Below are positions 38,428-48,944 of a stretch of 64,000 bases of DNA, in pieces (the first letter of the stretch is position 1; each line of letters starts with the position of its first letter). This DNA comes from Odiellus spinosus (Eukaryota; Arthropoda; Arachnida; Opiliones; Phalangiidae): contig OY987225.1 of assembly GCA_963920705.1 (NCBI GenBank), positions 6,455,372-6,519,371 of the forward strand, in the 5' to 3' direction. A program made the position numbers and the translations under genes. The notes beneath the pieces were generated by a model. It worked only from the letters and a program-made list of their open reading frames with translations. It searched no databases and had not been told where the DNA came from.

Positions 38428-39743
38428 GCGTAAATCATTACATGTATCACAAACTGCCTAAATCATTACATGTATCACAAAAATCATTGGCTAAAAGCTA
38501 TTGATTAAAATTTACTTTTTTCGAGTCAAGTTTTCTTTTTCTTTTCCCTCAAATGATGTTTTTCTCAACTGCGATTTTTCTAAATTTAAGTTTAAAATTT
38601 GGTTTTTATTCCATGTATTTTTACTAGAATTAATATCTAGACTAGCAAAAGCAGCGCCCTTTTTAGATCTCTTCATTAATTTCTTTGGTGCAAAATTTTG
38701 TTCATTAATGTTTACAATTTCTTTCTTCGGTTTTAAATTGGGCTTGATTGTAGCAGCGGAAGTTTTACCCTTTTTCCCAACCCTTATTTTTTGTTGATCC
38801 ATAACCCCTTTGGTATTTTCTAGCACTTGATCTTTCTTTAAAGTTTCTTCTTTCTTGTCAGCTTCCTTCTTCGCTCTTCGGGTGATCATAGGCGACGAAA
38901 TGACTAGGATTTTTTCCTTCTTCCCCTCTTGATTTTATTTTCCTTAAACTTTCTGCGCTTTCTTTCTCTATTTTTAAATTTTGAATAATTGGAGTAGATT
39001 GAGATCCTTCAATAAATATTGCACGTTTTCCCTTTTTCCCATCTTTACAAGAATCAAGGGTGACTACTTGGTTTTGTACTTTCTTTGACTTAAGAACGTC
39101 TTTTTTCTCTTTCTTTGAGAGCGAGATATTTTGCTCGTGTTTGTCTTCTAAAGCTGCCCTGAGAGCTTTTTTGGCTCTAATACTTTCCTTAGTATCGTGC
39201 TGATATATCTCCTTAATATCTTTAACTAAGCACTTCCCTCGTGTGTTAAAAAAAATGTCCAGCATTTTCATTAACCACTTGGTCTCGTCAAACCCGTGCA
39301 GCTCTGCCCATTCTTTGGTTATTTCAACATCATTTAGTGCATCTTGCATTGCGGTAGTTTTAAGGTTCTGGTTTCGTATTGCGTTAAAATCTACGCTATA
39401 ATGCTTATCCGACAAGGATTTAATTTTCAAGATTAGTTCGAAAAACTTGTCTGATACATTAATTAACCCTCCTCGGGATAGTTTCTGAATCCAGGCTTCT
39501 GTATCCTCAGTTGATAAAAGATTTCCTTCTTTAGTCATATTATTTATCATAATTTGGGGGCATTTCTTTTTAATTAATGTACGCACTACAAATCCCCCAA
39601 CATATCGCAAAACATCGTCATTCTTCCTGGGTCTTGAAGTCCCGTAGTCCACTGGTTCTTCTACATCACACATAGCTTCTCTAACTTTCTGTCTCTTTTT
39701 CTCTACTTTATCAATTAAATTTTGAATTCCAATTTTAAGTTTG
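38428..39743 (-). pseudogene. duplicate of the P-like spliced gene (3' part), right copy of the 1.3-kb repeat
   Basis: Carries the same two overlapping minus-strand frames as the left copy (38858-39673 and 38512-38889) with one Asn-to-Thr change seen in the first and one Ile-to-Thr in the second. Exons 1, 2 and the first 87 nt of exon 3 are missing; the break at 39743 coincides with an LTR-like TGTAACCGG. Shared frame changes show these predate the duplication. Near 38405-38475 a 28-bp tandem repeat (ATCACAAACTGC-TAAATCATTACATGT) marks the other breakpoint, suggesting recombination between repeats. Confidence 0.8.
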
Positions 39744-40136
39744 TAACCGGTTTATATTTTTCTTCTCTTAATTCCGCCCTAATCTGTTTCCCCAAAATAT
39801 CCCCGGCTACAAAATCCCATTATGTTTCAACTGGATGACAAGGCCTAACTTTTTCTCTCGTTGGTTTTTTTTTTTTTTTTTAAGATACTAGTTCTATTTT
39901 GGAGTTCCTCTTAAGGAATAGAGATCTAGTCCCCTGTTTTGTTATTTCTTTAAGATCTTCTTATTTTAGGGGATTAATCTAAAAGAAGAGTTTACTTACT
40001 TTTCGTTTTCTAAATAGAAATGTAATTTCTTCCTTGGCGATACTCGAGGGAGCTGTCATGACTAATACATAGTTTTCACTAAAGGGGGTTTGGTCGCGTT
40101 TCCCCTAAATTCATCCCCTCTTCCCCTCCCCGTACA
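39742..40136 (-). repeat. probable solo LTR of a related Gypsy family
   Basis: It begins on the plus strand TGTAACCGGT, as does the 540-bp LTR at 29229, and ends CCCCGTACA; on the minus strand it therefore starts TG followed by a G-rich tract, like TGCAACGGGGG. A shared CAAGGCCTA word lies at a similar depth. No 5-bp target duplication was found (AAGTT against GAACT), consistent with rearrangement at its left edge. Confidence 0.4.
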
Positions 40137-40262
40137 GAACTGCCAGTCACTTGTGAGCGCAGCTTAGCAGACGAAGTTAGTTTCCCGCTTGAATCGCCCT
40201 ACATTTTACCATAGCATCCAAGGCTTATCATATTTACCTTTTTTGTTTTAATATTTTTAAAA

Positions 40263-41307
40263 ATGGTTTACTGTTACGTTCTTAATTGTAAAAGCCAAAA
40301 CAGAAGAGGTGAAAATTTATCGTTTTTTTCAATACCGGGTATTATTGAGAAACAAAGTATATACACTCGCGAACTATCTTTGAAAAGAAGAAATGCATGG
40401 ATAACAGCTCTTAGACTAGGTGGGGTCGAGCCACAGAGATATCATAGAGTTTGCAGTCGTCACTTTATTAACGGTAAGTTTCATTTAAATCATTTTAGTC
40501 ATTATTTAATCTGAGGTATAATATACACACTTTACTTTAAATATTTTAGGAAAACCAGCGCCTTTGGATGATGAAACACATCCAGACTTGATTCCTTCTC
40601 TTCACTTGGGTTACAACTCTTTAACTAGTTTTAGAACTCCCGAATCAAAACTTGGGTTGCATAACCGGTCAATAGAGAGAGCTAAAAGGCGATTAATGCC
40701 CAGTACCCCTTCGAAGCCGTTAACTCCCACTATTATTGATGAAAGCGCCTATTTCACTGAAGAAGATATCGATGACCTTGATTACGATGTTCATAATAAA
40801 GCTGAAGAATTAACTTTATCTTTTGTGTCCTCTACGTCTGAACTTGAAACCTTAGAAGCTGCAAACATGAAAGATCAGGAAGTGTTTATCGATGATTTGG
40901 AAATAATTGAGAATGCGGGTCAGGATTTTGTTGTCGAAGTTGGCTCGCAATGTACACCCGTTTTGTCTGACGTTTGCGTACAAACTATTGATACTGTTAC
41001 AGAAGAAACTGAAAAGCAAGGTAAACCAAGTGTAATGGTTGTAAATAACGCTACTCAAACTGATCTATCCTCATACGATATTACTCAACTCGAAAGAAAT
41101 GCTTCAAATAGCGTATTGGATGAAAATTATATTCAGTGTAATGAACTTCGTGCAGTTTACTACACCGGGCTTCCTACCTTAACAATTATAATAGGAACGT
41201 TTAATTTAATTTGTGCTGGATTTAATTTGTGCTGGATTTAATTAGCGTGAGACTTTCTCCTTTAATTAAATGGCCCTCTCGAGATCAGTTACATTTAACA
41301 ATGCCTA
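40263..41307 (+). pseudogene. THAP-domain transposase gene, 5' part (THAP + DDE_Tnp_4 type), split by a 21-kb insertion
   Basis: Exon 1 is 40263-40473 and exon 2 begins at 40550; donor GTAAGT, acceptor TATTTTAG, split codon G|GA. The product opens with a THAP zinc finger: C-Y-V-L-N-C (C-x4-C), W in RRNAWITALR, then C-S-R-H-F (C-x2-H-F) and GKPAPLDDETHPDLIPSLHL, the usual sequence after the finger. An acidic linker contains ATQTDL, then a start of the TGLP block (VYYTGLPTLTIIIG). About 60 residues of the helix-turn-helix are deleted at a short tandem duplication near 41210-41240; the reading resumes in another frame with LIKWPSRDQLHLTMP. It stops at the TA where the giant element inserted; the rest is at 62583. 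Confidence 0.85.
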
Positions 41308-41339
41308 CCCTTACCGAAATTTTAAAAGCTAGAAATTGA

Positions 41340-41645
41340 TGAAACATTTAGATATTGACTGATCAGAACTATATCTCAATTACTGCTAAATATAAGGTCA
41401 ATATAGCTGTAAATAATTGTTAAATTACTGCTGAATACTTTATGAATGATGTCCCATAATTATATTGCTCAATATCTTAGGTACATAAGTTGCTCAACTA
41501 TTTATGAATGTGTATTGGACAATAAGCAATACTTGTTGGTTGCTATACAATTGGTGAACGGCGAATTTCAATAATAGATTGACTTGTGCTTCCCAATAAT
41601 ATATGTGCCGTTGTTGTTCAATAATACACGGGAATTGGCTACGCA
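41340..41645. repeat. degenerate outer edge of the 25-bp satellite
   Basis: AT-rich sequence with decayed words such as TTCCCAATAATA, TTCAATAATA and GCAATAGTCGAC, which become the regular unit further right. Old, mutated repeat copies at the edge of an array are usual for satellites homogenised in their centre. No gene is seen. Confidence 0.4.
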
Positions 41646-44600
41646 ATAGTCGACTTGTATATGTTGCCTGATAATTGAGAGAACAAGGGGTGTTTATCGT
41701 GCAATAATCGACGAACGCTCGTCACCCAATAATCAACGAACCCACATCGCAAAACAATCGACGAACGCTAGTTGCCGCATAAAAGACGAACAGTCGTCGC
41801 CCAATAATAGGCGAGCAGTCGTCGCCCAATAATCGATGAACTCTTGTCGCGTAATAGTCGACGAACAGTCGTCTCCTAATAATCTCTGAACCCACTTCCC
41901 TAAACAATCGACGAACGCTAGTCGCAGGGCTCCCAGCGCATAGCCCAGAAAAAATTATAGGTATTATAGGTTTTAAAAGCCAAAAATATAGGTAATTTAT
42001 AGGTCCAAAAACATCAATTTATAGGACTTTTTATAGGTTTTTAGTTTCGAAAAATAGGGGTTTTATGGGTAGGTTTCTCTGACATGTAATGCAATATAGG
42101 TTCTATAGCCTCTAGACCTGTCCCTCTGCCTTTCTTTGGCACTACTAGCTACTCACGCCCCTCTCGATAATCTACCTAACCTCTAAAAAATAGAGTAATA
42201 ATTACCAGTGACCTAGGAGAGAAAACCTTTCTGCCACAGCTTGGTTTTTTTGCAATCATTTGCACTTTTTCAAGCAAAAGTATAATTTTTATAGTTATAT
42301 AGTTCATTCCTTTCGAATTTTATCACCGAAATTGAACAAATTCCCCAAAAATAGGTATTATAGGTTAAAAAGTGAAATTATAGGTTTTTATAGGATCACT
42401 TTAGATTTATAGGTAATTATAGGTATTATAGGTGGTCTGGGAGCCCTGTAGTCGCCCAATAATAGACGAGCATTCGTCGCCCAATAATCGATAAACGCTT
42501 GTCGCTCAACAATCGACGGCCAGTTGTCGCCCAATAATCTACGAACCCACGTCCCTAAACAATCGACGAACGCTAGTTGCCCAATAATTGACGAACAGTA
42601 GTCACCCAATAATCGATAAACGCTTGTCGCTCAACAACCGACGAACCCACTTCCCAAAACAATCGACGACCAGTCGTCGCCCATTAATCAACGAACCCAC
42701 TTCCCTAAACAATCGACGGACAGTCGTCGCCCAATAATAGACGATTAGCCGTCGCATAATAATCGACGAACAGTCGTCGCTCATTATTCGACGAACAGTC
42801 GTCGCTCATTATTCGACGAACAGTCGTCGCCAATAATCGATGCTTGCTCGTTGCCCAATAATCGATGCTTGCTCGTTGCCCAATAATCAACGAACAGTCG
42901 TCGCCCAATAATCAATGAACAGTAGTCGCCCAATAATAGACGAACAGCCGTCGCATAATAATCGACCAACAGCCGTCGCATAATAATCGACCAACTGCCG
43001 TCGCATATTAATCGACCAACATCCGTCGCATAATAATCGAAGAACAGCCGTCGCATAATAATCGCCGAACAGTCGTCGCCCAATAATCGATATACGCTTG
43101 TCGCTTAATAATGAACGAACAGTCGTCGCTTAATAATCAACGAACAGTCGTCGCTTAATAATCAACGAACAGTCGTCGCTTAATAATCAACGAACAGTCG
43201 TCGCCCAATAATCGACGAACAGCCGTCGCATAATAATCGACGAACAGCCGTCGCATAATAATCGACGAACAGCCGTCGCATAATAATCGACGAACAGCCG
43301 TCGCATAATAATCGACGAACAGCCGTCGCATAGTAATCGACGAACAGCCGTCGCACAATAATCGACGAACAGCCGTCGCATAATAATCGACGAACAGCCG
43401 TCGCATAATAATCGACGAACAGCCGTCGCATAGTAATCGACGAACAGCCGTCGCATAATAATCGCCGAACAGCCGTCGCCCAATAATCGATATACGCTTG
43501 TCGCTCAATAACCCACGAACAATTGTCGCTTAATAATCAACGAACAGTCGTCGCCCAATAATAGACGAACAGCCGTCGCCCAATATTGGACGAACAGTCG
43601 TCGCCCAATATTGGACGAACCGTCGTCGACCAATATTGGACGAACCGTCGTCGCCCAATATTGGACGAACCGTCGTCGCCCAATATTGGACGAACCGTCG
43701 TCGCCCAATATTGGACGAACCGTCGTCGCCCAATATTGGACGAACAGTCGTCGCCCAATATTGGACGAACAGTCGTCGCCCAATATTGGACGAACAGTCG
43801 TCGCCCAATATTGGACGAACAGTCGTCGCCCAATATTGGACGAACCGTCGTCGACCAATATTGGACGAACCGTCGTCGCCCAATATTGGACGAACCGTCG
43901 TCGCCCAATATTGGACGAACCGTCGTCGCCCAATATTGGACGAACCGTCGTCGCCCAATATTGGACGAACAGTCGTCGCCCAATATTGGACGAACAGTCG
44001 TCGCCCAATATTGGACGAACAGTCGTCGCCCAATATTGGACGAACAGTCGTCGCCCAATATTGGACGAACAGTCGTCGCCCAATATTGGACGAACAGTCG
44101 TCGCCCAATATTGGACGAACAGTCGTCGCCCAATATTGGACGAACAGTCGTCGCCCAATATTGGACGAACAGTCGTCGCCCAATATTGGACGAACAGTCG
44201 TCGCCCAATATTGGACGAACAGTCGTCGCCCAATATTGGACGAACAGTCGTCGCCCAATATTGGACGAACAGTCGTCGCTCAGTAATCGACGAACAGTCG
44301 TCGCCCAATAATCGACGCACGCTTGTCGCTCAATAATCCACGAACAGTCGTCGCTTAGTAATCAATGAACAGTCGTCGCCCAGTAAGCAACGAACTGTGA
44401 TCGCCCAATAATGGATGAACGCTTGTCGCACAATAATAGACGAACAGGCGTCGCTTCATCATCGACGAACAATTGTCGCCCAGTAATCAAGGAAGAGTGG
44501 TCGCCCAACAATCATTGAACAGTGGTCGCCCATCAATCATTGAACAGTGATCGCCCAACAATCATTGAACAGTGGTCGCCCAATAATCGATGAATGCCTG

Positions 44601-44690
44601 TCGCTCAATAACCGCCAAACAGTTGTCGCCCAATTATCGACCAACGCGCTTCGCTAAACAACCGACGAACGTTCGTCGCCCAATAATCAG
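41646..44690. repeat. satellite A, 25-bp hairpin-forming unit
   Basis: Typical unit: GACGAACAGTCGTCGCCCAATAATC. Each copy contains the inverted repeat CGACGA-ACAG-TCGTCG. At 43570-44280 a homogeneous block of about 28 units has CCAATATTGG in place of CCAATAATCG, adding a second perfect palindrome of the CC(A/T)6GG form. Variants GTCGCATAATAATC dominate 42940-43460. Units decay toward 41650 and 44690. A MITE interrupts it at 41925-42448. The long open frames on both strands here arise because three 25-bp units make 75 nt without stops; they are not genes. Confidence 0.9.
41925..42448. mobile_element. hAT-like MITE, 524 bp, inside satellite A
   Basis: Ends CAGGGCTCCCAG and CTGGGAGCCCTG are inverted repeats; TAGTCG flanks both sides (41919-41924, 42449-42454). 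CAGGG..CCCTG ends suit hAT elements, whose duplications are usually 8 bp, so a 6-bp match in a repeat background leaves the family open. The interior contains many copies of TATAGGT(A/T)TTATAGG, another simple internal repeat. Confidence 0.75.
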
Positions 44691-44899
44691 AGATCTTACA
44701 TCTGCGCTATAGAGATATGTAACTATGTGGAAAAGTGAATCCAGAGACATGTTGCGTCATTCTGAGATGGCGCATGGGAATAATGCAGTTTGGCTGGCTT
44801 GTGTTTTATTCTGGGCTTGAAATAAGGGGGTTTGTTCGTTTTTTCATTGCAGTGTTCCAAATGACTAAATAATCAAACAAAACATATTTTCGTAAATTA

Positions 44900-45181
44900 G
44901 CAAGCCCAATCTATATTTTAATAAGTAGTTTCAACTTTTCAAGGATCTAAAACGTTTTTTGTTTGAAAAGTGAAGGTAGTCTTTGAGTTATATCGTCAAA
45001 GCCTTGACGTCATCTTGAGACAACAGCAACGCTGTGGAAGATTCTTAATTTCCGACGCGCCTGCCTCATTTATCATTCCGTCTGGGTAATGGGTGCCGAT
45101 TAATGTACAATCAGCCTTAAAACGTAAAATTAAACGTTTTAGAGCCTAGAAACTACCTATTATAACAAAGATTGGGCTTGC
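44900..45181. mobile_element. MITE, 282 bp, TA-flanked
   Basis: Inverted ends GCAAGCCCAATCT and AGATTGGGCTTGC extend about 37 bp with mismatches (for example AGTAGTTTC near the inner end). TA lies on both sides (44898-44899, 45182-45183). No ORF. The TA duplication suggests a Tc1/mariner-type or CMC-type non-autonomous element. Confidence 0.65.
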
Positions 45182-45466
45182 TAATATACAAAAAGAGTTG
45201 TTTATTTAGCACTTACGAAAGCCATAATGAACCTAAATTAAAAAACCTTATAGAAAAGCGTAGCAGAAGACCTCTGATATGCATGCGTTACTTGCGTGAC
45301 CTCCTGTCTCGAAGCTCAAAGACCGTAGGTCCTTACTAATAGATTGCGCAACAATCAACTTTCAGTTTCTCTACATTATAGAGGGTATACGAAGTTGCAT
45401 ATCTCTATAGCACAACTGTTAGAATTCTGCAAATAATCGTCCAATATCAGTTTAGCAGATTATTTG

Positions 45467-45619
45467 AAGGGAATATAACCTGCAAGGCGTGCTTCACGAA
45501 AAACCCCGAATTTTATGGATGAGCCACCCAAACAGTGCTAAAAATACGAAGAGCCATAGAACCGAGCGACCAATATTGGAACCCTTGTAGGGTGGGAAAA
45601 ATACAGGTTATATTCCCTT
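45467..45619. mobile_element. small MITE, 153 bp
   Basis: Perfect 16-bp inverted ends: AAGGGAATATAACCTG at 45467-45482 and its reverse complement at 45604-45619. No coding potential. Flanks TTTG/AACC give no clear duplication. Confidence 0.65.
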
Positions 45620-45772
45620 AACCAGTAACTGAGAATCCTTTTCGTTGGACACAATTGTTGAATCTAGCTACCGTAGTAGATATTCATACAAAAACGTAAA
45701 ACTAGAAATACAAACATAAGTGTGTAACACTTAGGATAGGATATGAAACATCTTTAATAAAAAGTACAATTC

Positions 45773-47679
45773 TTAATCTGTCTCGGAATTTACGGATGGT
45801 TCTATGGGCGGCTTTCGGCCCGCGACCCTAATCCTTCTTTTGGCGACCGTTATACGGTTTGCTAATAGTTGGGTCAAGATAGAGTGTGTTAGTCTTTCCT
45901 TCTTGAAGTGACGTTTCAGATACACTGTAAGGTAAAAACGGCCGTCTATGTAAGAAACCATGTGATATTATGCATATTCACGTAAAGTTAGTTTACTTTC
46001 CCTTTGACGAAAAGAAATAAACATATTTACTCATAATCACATCAATTAGCGACTGGTCAATCCCCTTCGACGTTCGCTTTCCCCTAGCACTTCTTTTAGC
46101 TAGTTCCTCGTCACTGTATTTTGTTGCGAGGATTTCTCGCACTGCTGAGGCCTGGTCCTTGGATTTAATTTTAATCTCAATTTTTTTGGGCAATGGAACC
46201 ATGTACCCAGAACCTTCTACAAGCTCCACCTAAATGAAAATATCTTCGTTACTGATAACCATGTAGAGAGACTTATTAATCAATGTTATACTGCCAATTC
46301 TGGTACTGACCATTAGCTCTGTACTTGTTGAGGGTGTGGCAGACGTTGCAGGGGAAGACGATGATGGGGCAGAAGTTGACGGCTTGTATTTAAGAAAGTC
46401 TAGCAGTCTTTCCAAATACGAAATTGTGTCTTGAGAAGCTGTTGTGGAAGGTCATCGTTTTTATAAGTATACACCACAACCAAAATCACACCTACGATTT
46501 GTTAGAAAGGCACAGCGTGGACAACCGTCCAATTGATGCACGCTTTCCTCCGTTGTCACCCTCAATGTGTCTACTATATCCCTTGGGGAGCTGCCAGTCT
46601 CTTCCATTGGGTGGTTTGTTTCATGTCCCTTAGTCACGTCCATGGTTTCCGTTCCTTTTGGTAAATTTTCTTCTTGGGTCTCCTTATTCATCAGAAGATG
46701 AATATCTTCTGTGGAACTGTGCTCCTCTTCCTGTGTACAGTCTTTTTTCTGGTCATGAAAATTCTCCAAAGTCAACAGTTCTTTTTCTGCAAGACATTTC
46801 GCCTTGTTGCTCAGTTGTTTTATCTTTTTGTTTAGTTTTTTTGCTTCTTCTTTTTCTGTTTGTTTTCTTTTTGACGAACTTTGCATATCGTTTGCAGGAT
46901 CGTCCGACGACCCAAAGATAAACGATTTTGACTTTGTTGTTAATTGTTTTTCCACTTCATTTTGTTTCATACGTAGTTGGTTCACATCTACAATTACATT
47001 TTATGGATATTAACGAATGCATTATATTTCCTAAATTCGTGATTTTCTGAAAACATTAAGATATGAAGCGCGATATAGGAACATGGCAGTTGACCCTTAG
47101 CTATCCTGTGGACACTATAATAACTCTTAACTAGTGGGCTTCCAAGCGTGACGCGAGAGGTAAGTGATAATGCCAAGTCGCTACTGAATTTAGAACTACT
47201 GTGGATGAGGCTAATATCGACAATCAATTTAAATGTATTAATGTTTTGAGAAAAATGACATGTTGTCCGACCTCACACTAGTCACAATCGCATTCCTTCA
47301 AATAAAAATCTACACTTCCTCAATTGGAAATTAATATTAGGACAATCGTCCCTAACAGCGCATTATAGTTGTTCCAAAGAATGAATGTAAATCAATTACC
47401 TTTACTTATGCTTATAACGTGGCATTTGAATGCTTTGGATCGTCCACTTGCACCTTTCCATTTCACTTCAGCCGTTTTCCCTTCCACCATTGATGTCGGT
47501 TCCACAAAAGATTTTTCGTCCACGATGCTTATTTTATTTTCAGCAATCCAATAAACCAACGCGTGTGGTAAAACAGGCTTAAATGACTTTCGTTGCATAT
47601 CGTTTTTTTTTTCAGTTAACACTTCTTGACTGTGCTTTTGTAACAGTTCTGCCGCGATATCTTTATCCATTTCAGCCAT
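45773..47679 (-). CDS. BEN-domain protein, five exons, about 421 aa, encoded in the giant transposon
   Basis: Exons: 47679-47400, 46987-46481, 46438-46311, 46229-46031, 45924-45773. All splice phases agree (G|AT, G|CT, phase 0, A|TG), and every junction is GT-AG; an alternative donor for exon 2 exists 9 bp further on. Domains: an N-terminal beta-rich segment (ALVYWIAENKISIVDE, EVKWKGASGRSKAFKC), a long charged helix (KKLNKKIKQLSNKAKCLAEK), a Ser/Thr/Pro linker, and a C-terminal BEN domain (ELVEGSGYMVPLPKK, REILATKYSDEELAKRSARG, SLIDVIM then YLKRHF). BEN domains bind DNA and chromatin. Lying divergently from the transposase in the same element, it is a candidate binder of the subterminal repeats, like TnpA in En/Spm. 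Exon fit is seen; the role is inference. Confidence 0.7.
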
Positions 47680-47803
47680 GATTTAACTACGAAGTTAAAG
47701 ACGCGTGAATGAAAGACGTGAATGAACTACTCCTGAAAATTTATTGCCGATTTGTTGATCAATATTTTCCTTCCCTCCCACAGTAGGGCAATATAACCAT
47801 GCG

Positions 47804-48169
47804 TTAGATAAAAAAGTAGACCAGTGCATTGATTAAAACACACGAATTTAGTAGGTAGGTTTTCTTATCACCCCGCCATATTTCGACTTCGGCACTCTTT
47901 AAATGGAGGGCGAACAGTTTGTTTAACGTCGGCTCTACTATACTTTTTATCTCCTGTTTCAAGAAGTATCTCTTAAAGGGAGGGTGAAAGGGAAAATCAG
48001 CGATTTTTTTTATCGATTCCTTTATAAAAATAAGACCTGTTTGCATTGTATAACATTTATGAAGTATCTCCGAATTATTTAAAAATGAAAAAGGTACGGA
48101 TATGGGTACAACATCAACGATCAACTCCTTGGACGCGACATATATACCACATTTCGGGCACTTAAACAT
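47804..48169 (-). CDS. unknown ORF, 121 aa, with N-terminal C-x2-C
   Basis: ATG at 48169 opens 121 codons: MFKCPKCGIYVASKELIVD then ILHKCYTMQTGLIFIKESIK. A GTGATA donor-like site (after the codons for EIWRG) may mark a splice to downstream sequence. Its first 20 nt form the outer end of the 321-bp palindrome, and a diverged inverted copy of its coding region lies at about 48586-48820 on the plus strand. It may be a first exon of a gene overlapping the BEN gene's promoter. Function unknown. Confidence 0.35.
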   Translation of the reverse strand: MFKCPKCGIYVASKELIVDVVPISVPFSFLNNSEILHKCYTMQTGLIFIKESIKKIADFPFHPPFKRYFLKQEIKSIVEPTLNKLFALHLKSAEVEIWRGDKKTYLLNSCVLINALVYFFI

Positions 48170-48471
48170 TTTGTTTAACGCGCTATTTTAAAGATGTTAA
48201 GGTAGATCCACACTAAGCGAAAGTTTCGCTGAGCCCGCTACGTTCGCCAACTACGCGGAGAAATTAGCTCGTCCGCAATAGGCAAAATTAACGCCCAGCG
48301 TCTCCAAAGATTCGCTGGAGACGCTGGGCGTTAATTTTGCCTATTGCGGACGAGCTAATTTCTCCGCGTAGTTGGCGAACGTAGCGGGCTCAGCGAAACT
48401 TTCGCTTAGTGTGGATCTACCTTAACATCTTTAAAATAGCGCGTTAAACAAAATGTTTAAGTGCCCGAAAT
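48151..48471. repeat. perfect 321-bp palindrome (156-bp arms, 9-nt loop)
   Basis: Arms 48151-48306 and 48316-48471 are exact reverse complements around AAGATTCGC. Each arm contains TTAAGGTAGATCCACACT followed by a GC-rich stretch with GCTGAGCCCGCTACG. The inner 48198-48424 looks like a foldback MITE with TTAA on both sides; the outer parts are an inverted copy of the start of the 48169 ORF. It lies between the divergent BEN and transposase genes. Perfect identity implies recent formation or continued gene conversion. Confidence 0.9.
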
Positions 48472-48820
48472 TTCCCCTAGTGTGGACGAAGGAATTTCTC
48501 GGCGTAAATGACGAACGTAGTGGGCTTAGCGAAACTTGCGCCCAGTGTGGATCTGCCTTACCATCTTTAAAATAGCGCGTACCACAAAATGTTTATTTGC
48601 TTGAAATGTGGGATGTCGCGTCCAAGGAGTTGATCGTTGATGTTGTACCCAAATCCGAACCTTTTTGATTTTTTAATAATTCGGAGATACTTCTTAAATG
48701 TTATACAATGCTAACAGGTCTTATTTTTAGTAAAGGAATCGATAAAAAAATCGCTGATTTACCTTTTCACCCTCCCTTTAAGAGAAACTTCTGGAAACAG
48801 GAGATAAAAATTACCCGATT
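48472..48820. repeat. diverged inverted copy of the 47.9-48.2 kb segment and MITE half
   Basis: After the palindrome comes a second, mutated MITE half (GCGCCCAGTGTGGATCTGCCTTA), then AAATGTTTATTTGCTTGAAATGTGG and onward, a plus-strand decayed copy of the 48169 ORF with stops. Together with the palindrome this makes a nested, near-kilobase inverted duplication. Confidence 0.6.
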
Positions 48821-48944
48821 CTTCACCTCGCCCTTCATTTAAAAAACTATATGCTCCCCCGATGACGTCATTAAAAAAAGTGCACGATTGTATTGCTAGA
48901 GTTAGTAACTTATTCTTTTTACCAGTTCATTAGTTAAATTTGTG

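Larger units (their letters stand above)
44691..45772. other. non-coding region between satellite A and the BEN gene, with two MITEs
   Basis: No gene is seen apart from two MITEs annotated separately. An inverted pair GCTATAGAGATATGTAACT (about 44707) and TTGCATATCTCTATAGCAC (about 45392) may be the ends of a larger nested element of about 700 bp enclosing the first MITE. Confidence 0.4.

Noticed and set aside
26198..39743. The 1.3-kb direct repeats as LTRs of one large element
   Set aside because: They lack TG...CA ends, primer site and polypurine tract, and contain spliced-gene exons; true LTRs with those signals lie inside.
43505..44336. Six overlapping open frames of 216-271 codons on both strands
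   Set aside because: They are produced by the stop-free 25-bp satellite unit read in all frames; no codon bias, no start context and no family.
41646..44690. CRISPR-like direct repeats
   Set aside because: Units are contiguous without unique spacers, lie in a eukaryotic transposon and no cas gene is present.
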